From an uncultured bacterium (lineage in GTDB: Bacteria; Acidobacteriota; Aminicenantia; Aminicenantales; Saccharicenantaceae): a DNA stretch of 64,000 nt. Location of the stretch: positions 109,141 through 173,140 of the forward strand of contig CALEUG010000007.1 in assembly GCA_937920515.1 (NCBI GenBank), given 5' to 3'. Every line of letters begins with the position of its first letter. The stretch's first letter is position 1. The translations under genes and the position numbers were made by a program. Positions 20,033 to 28,885 of the stretch are shown piece after piece. Under the pieces are notes generated by a model. It saw only the letters and a program-made list of their open reading frames with translations, did not search any database and had not been told where the DNA came from.

Positions 20033-20758
20033 TCACTCAGCCAGGCCGGTCATTTTTTTCAGACGCTCCACTTCTTCCGGTTTGAGCCTTCGCCAGAACC
20101 CCCGGCGCAATCCCTTGACGGTCAGTCCGGCGAAGGACACCCGGCGCAGTTTCCTGACCTCAAAGCCCAGGGCATAGAGCATTTTGCGGACTTCGTGCTT
20201 GCGGCCCTCGTGGATTTCCAGGCTGAGCAGCGATTTTTCGCGGTTGCGGTAGATGACCCGGGCCCGGGCCGGGGCCGTCTTTCGACCGTCTATAAAGACT
20301 CCCTTTTCCAGCCTCTCCAGTTCTTTATCCTCGACAAAGCCTCTGACCCTGACCTCGTAGAGCTTTTTTATTTCGTAACGCGGGTGGGTCAGGCGATGGG
20401 CCAGTTCCCCGTCGTTGGTAAAAAGCAAAAGTCCTTCGGTTTCGGCATCCAGCCGGCCCACAGGAAAGACCCGGACCGGAAGGCGGGGCAACAGTTCCAT
20501 CACCGTCTTCCGCTGCTGCGGGTCATCCATCGTGACAATATAACCGGCCGGCTTGTTTAGCAGCAGATAGACATGTTCTGCTGGCAACCTGACCGGGCGG
20601 TTGTCCACTTCGACCCGGTCTTTATGCTCGTCTATCCTCACCCCGAGTTCAGTCACCACCCGACCATTCAGTTTGACCCGGCCCTCCTGAATCATCCGGT
20701 CAGCTTCCCGGCGCGAGGACACTCCCGCCTGAGCCAGAAATTTGTTCAGCCTGATAAT
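20033..20758 (-). CDS. rRNA pseudouridine synthase, RluB/RsuA family, apparently starting at ATT (20756-20758)
   Basis: LLLNKPAGYIVTMDDPQQRKTVMELLP...VFPVGRLDAETEGLLLFTNDGELAHRLTHPR. In-frame extension upstream of the track start supplies the S4-domain N-terminus (M)IRLNKFLAQAG|VSSRREADRMI. Confidence 0.9.
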   Translation of the reverse strand: MIRLNKFLAQAGVSSRREADRMIQEGRVKLNGRVVTELGVRIDEHKDRVEVDNRPVRLPAEHVYLLLNKPAGYIVTMDDPQQRKTVMELLPRLPVRVFPVGRLDAETEGLLLFTNDGELAHRLTHPRYEIKKLYEVRVRGFVEDKELERLEKGVFIDGRKTAPARARVIYRNREKSLLSLEIHEGRKHEVRKMLYALGFEVRKLRRVSFAGLTVKGLRRGFWRRLKPEEVERLKKMTGLAE

Positions 20759-21008
20759 GATTTTTCTCCCACTAAAAATTTCGCTAACATTGTATCAGAC
20801 TCGCTGGCAAAAGTAGAGTTACTATAATGTTCCACTAATGTATCTTACCCAGCACAGACCTCAGTCCACCCATCTGAGAACTTGAAGGACCAGGTCCAGC
20901 AACAGGCAAGTATTTTAATTGAAACCAAACCCCGGGGAACTCTTATCAGCCCGGGTGGCTAAGGCCAGTGAAAAAATAAGCAAATTTCTTATATATTTTG
21001 TTCCTGCC

Positions 21009-21626
21009 CTACTTTTTCCTGGCTTCCTCGTGGTAGAAGCCGGGCTTGGCCAGGATTTCCATGACCCGCAGGTCGAAGAAATTCTGAGCATTGACCGGTT
21101 TGAGCAGGATGGCCGTGTCCACTCCCTTTTCCGTTCCGCCCATGGCTATGCAGGGTTTGCTGGTTTCCAGCAGTCCGGCATCAGCCGCCATCAGGCTGAC
21201 CTCAATGGCCACCTTCATTCCCTCACCAAAGGCTCTCAGGGTATAGGCGATGATTTCATCCAGCTCGTAGGTTCCGAGCTTTTTCCGCACCGCCCGGTTA
21301 ACCCCGCCGAAAGCATGCTGGCAGGTCAGGACTTTTATTCCTTTTTCTTCCAGGCGGCGGCGGACCCGGTCCGGCATCTCCTGGAAATCGGGACGGTAAA
21401 AGCCGGTGGAATGGGTAACCACCACCAGCCGGCGGTCATGGAAAATTTCGGCGGCCTGGAGGGCGGTCTCACCCGAAGCCGAGGCCACCACCACCTGTTC
21501 GATATCAAGCTCATCCGCCCTGAGAGCCGCTCTTTTCAAAGTGGCTTCGGTGTTGATGGCCCCCGGTTCATCAAAGTAAAGACAGGGGACACCCTGCCCC
21601 TCGGCCTTAAGGTCAAACTGGCACAT
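21009..21626 (-). CDS. Pyruvate kinase C-terminal-domain-like protein (stand-alone)
   Basis: MCQFDLKAEGQGVPCLYFDEPGAINTEATLKRAALRADELDIEQVVVASASGETALQAAEIF; GTAAGGAGAG RBS favours start 21626 over 21776. Confidence 0.75.
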   Translation of the reverse strand: MCQFDLKAEGQGVPCLYFDEPGAINTEATLKRAALRADELDIEQVVVASASGETALQAAEIFHDRRLVVVTHSTGFYRPDFQEMPDRVRRRLEEKGIKVLTCQHAFGGVNRAVRKKLGTYELDEIIAYTLRAFGEGMKVAIEVSLMAADAGLLETSKPCIAMGGTEKGVDTAILLKPVNAQNFFDLRVMEILAKPGFYHEEARKK

Positions 21627-21856
21627 CTGGCTCTCCTTACATTGGTTTGGTTCTACAATTATCGGCCCGGTCGGCCAGGCAGTCAAGGGCACTGTAATCT
21701 TGAGCGGGCAGGTTGAATCCCGGCCACTCAATCGCGGGGAATCAATTCCAGCAGTTTTCAGGTTCCAGGGATTCATGGTAGCCGTCAGGCTGCCCCCGGC
21801 TGAACCCTTCTCTTATCCTTTCGTATAAAATATAGTAAACTTACTGGCAGACAGAA

Positions 21857-23098
21857 ATGAAAAGAAGCAGCCTTTACCTCCGGGAATCGCTGGACATGGC
21901 CTTTGACTCCCTCTGGCATAACAAGCTCCGGACCTTTCTGACCCTGCTGGGAGTGATCATCGGAGTGCTGACCATCATTGCCGTGGTCTCGGTCATCCAG
22001 GGACTTAACGAATACGTCTACACCAGGATGTCTTTTTACGGGGCCAACGATTTTTCGGTCTCCAAGTTCTCGCCGTTCATCACCACCATCAAGGAATACC
22101 AGGAGCAGATGAAGCGCAAGGACCTGACCCTGGAAGACATGAGGGCCCTGCGCCGGCTCTGTCGCACCTGTGAACTGGTCGGGGCCTCGGTCGAAACCAG
22201 CCGGATGGCCAGGTTCGGAAGCCGGTCCATAAAGGATGTCTCCATCCGGGGAGTAACTGCGGTTGACCATATGATCGGCTCAGTCCTGGAGCTGGAACGC
22301 GGTCGCTTTATCACCCAGGACGACGAGGACCGCTCCCGCTTCGTCTGCATCATCGGGGCCGACGTGGCCGAAAACCTGTTCCCGGGACTGGACCCGGTCG
22401 GCCGCTGGTTGAAAATCGGCAACCAGAACTTTGAAATCATCGGCCTGGGCAAGAAGAAGGGCAAATTGCTCGGCTTCAGTCAGGACAATTATGCCTGGAT
22501 ACCGATATCAACCTTCATGAAAATTTACGGCAGCCGCCGGACTATAAACATCAACGTCCACACTTCTTCCCAGGAAGCCATGGCCAGGGCCATGGAAGAG
22601 GTTCGCACCATTCTCAGGTCGCTCAGGAAAAGAACCTACGGCCAGCCTGATGATTTTGCCTTTGTTACCTCGGATACCTTTATCCAGTTTTACAAGTCGG
22701 CCACCTCGGGAATCTATTTCGCCATGATTGCTATCTCGGCCATCGCTCTGCTGGTCGGCGGCATCGTCATAATGAATATCATGCTGGTCTCGGTGACCGA
22801 AAGGACCAAGGAAATCGGAATCAGGATGGCCGTGGGGGCCCGGCGTCGCGATGTTCTCGTTCAGTTCCTGATTGAATCGGCCATCATCTCCGGGGTGGGG
22901 GGGATAATCGGCATCCTGCTGGGTTACCTGATAGCCACCGTTGTCACCGTGGCCACTTCTCTGCCTTCCAGGGTTGACCCGGTTTCAATCCTCGTGGCCA
23001 TCATGATGTCGACCATGGTCGGCCTGTTCTTCGGCATCTACCCGGCCAACCGGGCGGCCAGGCTCAACCCGGTGGAAGCTCTGAGGTCAGAACAATGA
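21857..23098 (+). CDS. MacB-like ABC transporter permease
   Basis: MacB-type periplasmic core between TM1 (NKLRTFLTLLGVIIGVLTIIAVVSVIQGL) and the FtsX domain (IMNIMLVSVTERTKEIGIRMAVGARRRDVLVQFLIES). Confidence 0.9.
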   Translation: MKRSSLYLRESLDMAFDSLWHNKLRTFLTLLGVIIGVLTIIAVVSVIQGLNEYVYTRMSFYGANDFSVSKFSPFITTIKEYQEQMKRKDLTLEDMRALRRLCRTCELVGASVETSRMARFGSRSIKDVSIRGVTAVDHMIGSVLELERGRFITQDDEDRSRFVCIIGADVAENLFPGLDPVGRWLKIGNQNFEIIGLGKKKGKLLGFSQDNYAWIPISTFMKIYGSRRTININVHTSSQEAMARAMEEVRTILRSLRKRTYGQPDDFAFVTSDTFIQFYKSATSGIYFAMIAISAIALLVGGIVIMNIMLVSVTERTKEIGIRMAVGARRRDVLVQFLIESAIISGVGGIIGILLGYLIATVVTVATSLPSRVDPVSILVAIMMSTMVGLFFGIYPANRAARLNPVEALRSEQ

Positions 23099-24345
23099 AA
23101 GCCCGGACCGGTCTGCTGCAGGAAATCTTCGGCATGGCCATAGAATCCATCCGGACCCATAAAATGCGTTCCTTCCTGACCACCCTGGGAATCGTCATCG
23201 GGGTCATGACGGTCATTGCCATGGTTTCGGTCATTCAGGGGTTAAATAAGACCATTGCCGGCGAGATCGAAAAAGTGGGCAGCAGCCTGATAATAGTGCA
23301 GAAATACGAGCCGGTCAGGATGGGCAACCTGTCGGAAGAGGAAAGGCAGAGGAAAGACCTGTCCCTCGACGACGCCCGGGCCATCCAGGAGGAATGCCCC
23401 CTGGTGGCGGGACTTACCATCTGGCTGAACCCTGATTTCATGAAACTGCCGGAAGTTAAATACCAGAACCAGAAAAGCGATAACGCCATCCTGTTCGGGA
23501 CGGACGAAAACTTTTTCAAGGTCTATGCCATTTACCTGCCCAGGGAAGGGCGTGGCTTTACTGAGGCTGAAATAAGGCATAAGGCCCGGGTCTGTCTGCT
23601 GGGAGCTGAGGTGGCTGAAGCTCTGTTCCCCCACTCCAGCCCCCTGGGCAAGGAAATAAGAATCGGCGGTGAGAACTTCACAGTGATAGGGGTTCTGGGC
23701 AAGCGGGGACAGATGTTCGGACAGAGCCAGGACAACATCCTGGTAATTCCCTATACCAGCCTGATGAAATATTTCCCTTATGACCTGAGTTCTCTGCAAC
23801 TGACCCTGACCCCCAAGGACCCGACCAGAGTTGAGGAAACGATCGAGCAGGTCACCAATTTTCTACGGATAAGGAGAAAGGTCCCTCCCAACAAGCCCAA
23901 CGATTTTTCTATTTATACCCAGGAAACCTTGCTGACACTTTACAACCAGATTACTGGCGCGGCTTTCATCGTGATGATTGTCATCTCATCAATCGGCCTG
24001 CTGGTGGGCGGCATAGGAGTTATGAACATCATGCTGGTGGCGGTCAAGGAAAGGACCAGGGAGATCGGCATCAGAAAAGCCATAGGGGCCAGGGCGGGTG
24101 ACATCGTCAAGCAGTTCCTGCTGGAGTCCGTCGTCCTTACCGGCCTGGGAGGAGTGATCGGGATACTGGCCGGTTTTGGCGTTGCCCTGATCATCGGGGC
24201 AGCCACCCCCCTGCCGGCGGCCGTCACCTGGTGGTCGGTTTTCCTGGGTCTTTCGGTGTCGATGGCCGTGGGGTTGTTCTTCGGTATTTTCCCCGCCCAG
24301 AAGGCAGCCCGGATGGACCCGATAGTCTGCCTGAGATATGAGTGA
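23095..24345 (+). CDS. MacB-like ABC transporter permease (tandem paralogue)
   Basis: Same architecture; ATGA overlap with the upstream gene; GVMNIMLVAVKERTREIGIRKAIGARAGDIVKQFLLES. Confidence 0.9.
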   Translation: MKARTGLLQEIFGMAIESIRTHKMRSFLTTLGIVIGVMTVIAMVSVIQGLNKTIAGEIEKVGSSLIIVQKYEPVRMGNLSEEERQRKDLSLDDARAIQEECPLVAGLTIWLNPDFMKLPEVKYQNQKSDNAILFGTDENFFKVYAIYLPREGRGFTEAEIRHKARVCLLGAEVAEALFPHSSPLGKEIRIGGENFTVIGVLGKRGQMFGQSQDNILVIPYTSLMKYFPYDLSSLQLTLTPKDPTRVEETIEQVTNFLRIRRKVPPNKPNDFSIYTQETLLTLYNQITGAAFIVMIVISSIGLLVGGIGVMNIMLVAVKERTREIGIRKAIGARAGDIVKQFLLESVVLTGLGGVIGILAGFGVALIIGAATPLPAAVTWWSVFLGLSVSMAVGLFFGIFPAQKAARMDPIVCLRYE

Positions 24346-24347
24346 GT

Positions 24348-25565
24348 TCAGGTTTGGCCGGTCTTTGTTTTGAAAAACCTTAGGGCCAGTTCGATGGCCC
24401 TTCCCGCCTTATCCTTTTCCGGGCTCACCAGCTCGATGAGAGTCGGGCTGCCTCCACCCTTAAGCTGCATCTGGGCCTGCAGGACAGGAATAACTTCCCT
24501 GACATCAACCTTCAAGCTCTCGGCCGCGGCCAGCACCAGGTGGAAATTGTCGTTTCTAAAGGCCGCCAGGATGACCAGGACTTCTGCCTGGTGCACAAGG
24601 TTAAGAGCCAGAAATTTGACCTCTTCGGGGGACTTGTCGGTATAGAGGCTGGAAATTATCCCGGCCGGGTTCTGTGCCAGCATTTCCCGGGCTTCAAAAA
24701 AGGACAGCTTCTCTTCGAGCTTTTTCTGCCTCTTCTTGAGGTTCTTTAATTCGGCCAGGCTTTTTCCGGCACAGGCAGCGACCTCGGATTCTTCAGCCGA
24801 AAATAGAGCCGCCGTGGCCTGCAGGAAGCACCGGCGGTTTTCGAATTCTCTCAATGCCCGGAACCCGCAGACGAAGGAGAAACGCAGGTTGCCCCGGATT
24901 TTTTCCTGCTTCAGGATTTTTATCAGGCCGACTTCCCCGGTACGGCGACAGTGAGTCCCGCCGCAGGCCGAGTAATCAAACCCGGAAACTTCCACCACCC
25001 TGACCAGGCCGGACTTTTTCGGCGGCTTGCGAAGCGGAACGGACCCCAGTTCCTCCCCGGGGAGAAAATAGGTTTTAACTTCCAGGTCCGAAAACACAAT
25101 CCTGTTGGCCAGCTCTTCCACCCTCTGCAAGGTCTCATCCCTGATGGCCGGGATTCCTATTTCAACCGTCGACTCTTCCTGGCCCAGGTGGAAGGAAAGG
25201 GTTTCGCCATGTACCAGCTCGTAGAAAGCCTGCGACAGGATATGCTGTCCGGTATGCTGCTGCATATGGTCAAAGCGCCGAGGCCAGTCGATGCGTCCCC
25301 TTACTTCATCACCGGATAATTCTTTTTCCAGGAAATGAAGGATGCGCTCGGCTTCCTCTTCCACCCTTATCACCCGGACATCGTTGAGCCAGCCCAGGTC
25401 ATGGGGCTGGCCGCCGGACTCGGGATAGAAGGCCGTCCGGTCCAGAACCACCACCGGGCTATCGTCCCTCGATTCGCGCCCGACCACCCGGGCGGAAAAT
25501 TCCTGCAGGTAGGCATCCTGGAAATAGAGGCGCTCGGTGGCCTGAGTGCTTTCAACTTGCCTCAT
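24348..25565 (-). CDS. Alanyl-tRNA editing protein, AlaX-L type with DHHA1 domain
   Basis: AFYPESGGQPHDLG, MQQHTGQHILSQAF, CGGTHCRRTGEVGLIKILKQEKIRGNLRFSFVCG, C-terminal GGGSPTLIE; no aminoacylation domain. Confidence 0.87.
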   Translation of the reverse strand: MRQVESTQATERLYFQDAYLQEFSARVVGRESRDDSPVVVLDRTAFYPESGGQPHDLGWLNDVRVIRVEEEAERILHFLEKELSGDEVRGRIDWPRRFDHMQQHTGQHILSQAFYELVHGETLSFHLGQEESTVEIGIPAIRDETLQRVEELANRIVFSDLEVKTYFLPGEELGSVPLRKPPKKSGLVRVVEVSGFDYSACGGTHCRRTGEVGLIKILKQEKIRGNLRFSFVCGFRALREFENRRCFLQATAALFSAEESEVAACAGKSLAELKNLKKRQKKLEEKLSFFEAREMLAQNPAGIISSLYTDKSPEEVKFLALNLVHQAEVLVILAAFRNDNFHLVLAAAESLKVDVREVIPVLQAQMQLKGGGSPTLIELVSPEKDKAGRAIELALRFFKTKTGQT

Positions 25566-26058
25566 GGGTCTGCTCCGTTTTTCCCCAAGTATACCACAGC
25601 CCCGCCGCCAGAGAAATTTCCCGGTATTATTCTTTCTGAAGGTTGTATCCGGGATATATTTTTAGTTAAAGAAATAATTAAAGAATCCCTTCAGGAAAAA
25701 GATAACGCCCCCGTTTCGGGAAAATTACAAAAGGCTCTTCCGGGTTTTTAGGGGTAAGGCTGGATAATTATCATTCTTCCGGGTCAGCAAAACTATCAAT
25801 GCCGGGCGAATCCTGAGGGCAGTTCAAGTTAGACCTGACACCTCTTGTTGACGCTCGCAAAACCGGCAAACCGGGTCCTGTATTTTTCCAGGTTCAGCCC
25901 CTGCTCGTTCTATTAAGAAGCCCCTTTTTTAGCCACAAAATTGTCCGATAAGCCTGAAAAAATTATGGTCGCAGGTTTGAGTGTAACTCAAAACTCTCTT
26001 CAACCTGGCCCTTCCAGGGCAAGCCAGGGGCCGCCGACCGGGAAGGGACTGGTTGAAA

Positions 26059-26727
26059 TCAGGTCCCGGACAGTTTAAGAATTTTCTCGGTGGTCTTGAA
26101 ATGGGTCTTGGCCACCTTTTCCAGGACTTGCGGCCCGTACTTTTTCACCAGCTTGAGTCCAGCTTCTTCCACCAGGGGGGACGCTCCCTTGGGCAGTTCC
26201 ACCCCGAACTCTTCCGAGAGGTCTTTTAATTTATAAAGGAAATGGGCCCTGGCCAGAATGGAAGCGGCCGCCACCGCCAGGTCGTCTTCGGCCTTTGTTT
26301 TCTGGATCAGGTTGATGTTTTTTCCTTTTTTCAGAAGGGCCTGGCGGACAAAGCGTTCGTCGCCGAACTGGTCGGTTATGGCCACGGCGCAGTTGACCTC
26401 AGCCAGGATATTCTCAATAACCCGGGCGTGCCCCCAGGCCAGCAGGCGGTTGAGGTTGCGCAGGTTCCTGTAAAGAGCGTTGTAACGCTCGGGGCCTACG
26501 GCCACGACCGAACTCTTATAACCCAGCCTCAGGCTGCGGGCAATTTCCAGGACCCGGCCGTCGGAGAGCTTCTTGGAATCCCTGACCCCCAGTTCCTGCA
26601 GCACCGCCTCCTGTCCTTCCGGCAGAAAGAATCCGGCCACCACCAGCGGGCCGAAAAAATCGCCCTTGCCCGATTCATCGGTGCCGATGTGACCGGCTTC
26701 CGGTGAAAAAAGTTCTTCCTGTTTCAT
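26059..26727 (-). CDS. rnhC: Ribonuclease HIII-type catalytic domain (no N-terminal substrate-binding domain)
   Basis: GTDESGKGDFFGPLVVAGFFLP, RDSKKLSDGRV; in-frame TGA two codons upstream of ATG excludes an N-terminal extension. Confidence 0.82.
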   Translation of the reverse strand: MKQEELFSPEAGHIGTDESGKGDFFGPLVVAGFFLPEGQEAVLQELGVRDSKKLSDGRVLEIARSLRLGYKSSVVAVGPERYNALYRNLRNLNRLLAWGHARVIENILAEVNCAVAITDQFGDERFVRQALLKKGKNINLIQKTKAEDDLAVAAASILARAHFLYKLKDLSEEFGVELPKGASPLVEEAGLKLVKKYGPQVLEKVAKTHFKTTEKILKLSGT

Positions 26728-26912
26728 GTTTCAGCTTTCTTCCTGTTTCAAGGCTTCAGTTGTTCCAAACAGAACCTGCTCACTCTATTTTACTTCAACC
26801 GACGGCCTGAACGCAGGGGTTAAAAAAAATTTCCTTCCGCCGGTCTCTGGCCACCGCGGCCACTCCTGCAAAAAAACGGCAGCCGGAAGGGCCGGGGGCA
26901 GGGGGAGCAGAG

Positions 26913-28409
26913 TCACTCTTTTCTCAAAAATTCATCGATAGCCCGGGCTGCCCGCCGGCCGTCACCCATGGCCAGAATTACCGTGGCCCCGCCCCGGACG
27001 ACATCTCCACCGGCATGGATCCCGGGCAGACTGGTAGCCATGGTCTGGAAATCAGCCTCGACGTTACCCCAGCCCCCAATTTTTAAACCGGTGAGCTGCT
27101 TGATCAGCAGGGGGTTCGGGCTCTGGCCAACGGCCACCACCGCCAGGTCAACTTCCACTTCGAATTCCGAGACGGGCACGGGAACCGGGCGCGGCCGCCC
27201 GGAAGAATCGGGGGCTCCCAGGGCCAGTTTCTGCAAAACCGTTCCCTCGAGCTTGCCCCGGCTGTTTCCCAGGAACCGGACCGGGACCGTCAGGAAATTG
27301 AAAAAAATGCCCTCGGCCTCGGCATGTTTGACTTCTTCCACCCTGGCCGGCATCTCGGCCTTTGACCGCCTGTAATAGATGGTGGCCCGGGTAGCTCCCA
27401 GCCGCAGGGCAGTTCGGACCACAGGGAAAGGCGGCCTCTGCCTGGGAAAAGCCCGCCGGCCCTCTATGGAAGCTATCAGAGCGGTTTCCTCTCCGGAAAC
27501 AAAAGCTCCGGCTCCCCTGACCAGTTCCAGCTCAAAAGAAAAACCGCTGCTCAGAATGTTTTCTCCCAGAAACCCGGCTTCCCTGGCCTGCTCCAGGGCC
27601 GCGGCCACCCGCTCTGTGGCCAGCGGATATTCCTGTCGGACGTAGATGAAACCCCGGTCTGCCCCGACCGCATATCCCCCTGTTATCATTCCTTCTATTA
27701 TGCTGAAGGGATTGCTTTCCAGAAACCCCCGGTCCATGTAGGCTCCAGGGTCACCCTCATCCCCGTTGCAGATTAAATATTTTTACATCTGGCTGGCCTC
27801 CCGGGCCAGACGCCACTTGAGGCCTGCAGGAAAGCCGGCCCCGCCCCGGCCTCGCAAACCGGAGGCCAGGACCAGGTTGATAACTTCTTCCGGAGAAATT
27901 CCCGAAAGCACTTTTTCCAGGGCCAGGAAGCCCCCCTGTTCCAGGTAACTATCCAGTCTTTCCGGGTCAAGAGTCAGCTGCCGGTCGAGCAACCAGCGGA
28001 CCTGTTTTTTAAGGAACGGTAAATCATCCAGCCCGGGAAAAGCCCGGTCCCCGGAGCTTTCCCTTAAGGCCAGTTCAGGAACAAACCTGCCCTGGACCAG
28101 GGTCTCCTCCAACAGAAGCGGGATCTTTTCGGGAGACAGGTTTGGATAAAAAATTTTTCCGGGGAAGATAACCACGTCAGGTTCAAACTGACACAGGCCA
28201 TGACAACCGGTAAGACGCAGCTCAACCGAGCCGCTGAGACCCCGCTTGTGTATTTCTTCTGACAGAGCGGAAGCCACGGCCAGCGCTCCGGCCGCCCGGC
28301 CGCAGCTGGCCGCCGAGACACAGACCAGGCGCTGAGGTTTCGACGCCGCCTGAAGACCGGCCCGCAGCGTCTGCAACTCGCCGACCGTCCTGATTTTTTT
28401 CCTGCTCAT
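26913..28409 (-). pseudogene. Degraded NuoF/HydB-like flavoprotein gene: in-frame TAA at 27783-27785, fused in frame (~27422) to a GltD/NfnB-like C-terminus
   Basis: [57 protein letters not shown]...[55 protein letters not shown]...[35 protein letters not shown]. Confidence 0.85.
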
Positions 28410-28885
28410 TATTTTCTTTCGGTCAGTTTCTTAACAATTTCGGAAACCATGTCCGGCTGGACTCTACCCTGGTATTCCCCGTCGACCACCACCACGGGAG
28501 CCAGGGCACAGCAGCCCAGGCAGTTAACGGCCCTGAGGGCAACTCCCTTTTCAGGGTCTTCCCCGCCGGGCTTTAACCCCAGAAGACGGGAGAACTCCGC
28601 GGTCAGCTCCCGGGCTCCCCGGACGTGGCAGGCAGTTCCCTGGAAGATGGTCAACTCGTGCCGGCAGCCAGGCCTGAGCCTGAAAGCCGAATAAAAAGTG
28701 ACCAGGCCTTAAACCTCAGCCGGAGAAACGGCAAAGTATTCGGCCGCCATCCGGAGAGCTTCCTCAGGCAGATAACCGAACTCCTGCTGGACGCGGTGCA
28801 AAAAGAGAATGATATGCCTTCTTTCAGCCGGCACAGAGGCCAGTATTGTTTCTAATCTTTCAGTCAGGTTATCTCTGCTTTTCAT
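28409..28885 (-). pseudogene. Degraded NuoE/HydC-like [2Fe-2S] protein gene with in-frame TAA at 28709-28711
   Basis: Single frame across the stop: FGYLPEEALRMAAEYFAVSPAEV-*-GLVTFYSAFRLRPGCRHELTIFQGTACHVRGARELT...NCLGCCALAPVVVVDGEYQGRV. The stop lies at the usual Tyr of the VYGVVTFY motif. Confidence 0.87.

Noticed and set aside
25570-26058. T-box, SRP RNA, RNase P RNA or tmRNA in the long gap before alaX
   Set aside because: Diagnostic motifs (T-box AGGGTGGNACCGCG, SRP GGAAGCAGCC, RNase P GAGGAAAGTCC) were not found by eye. Only hairpins remain.
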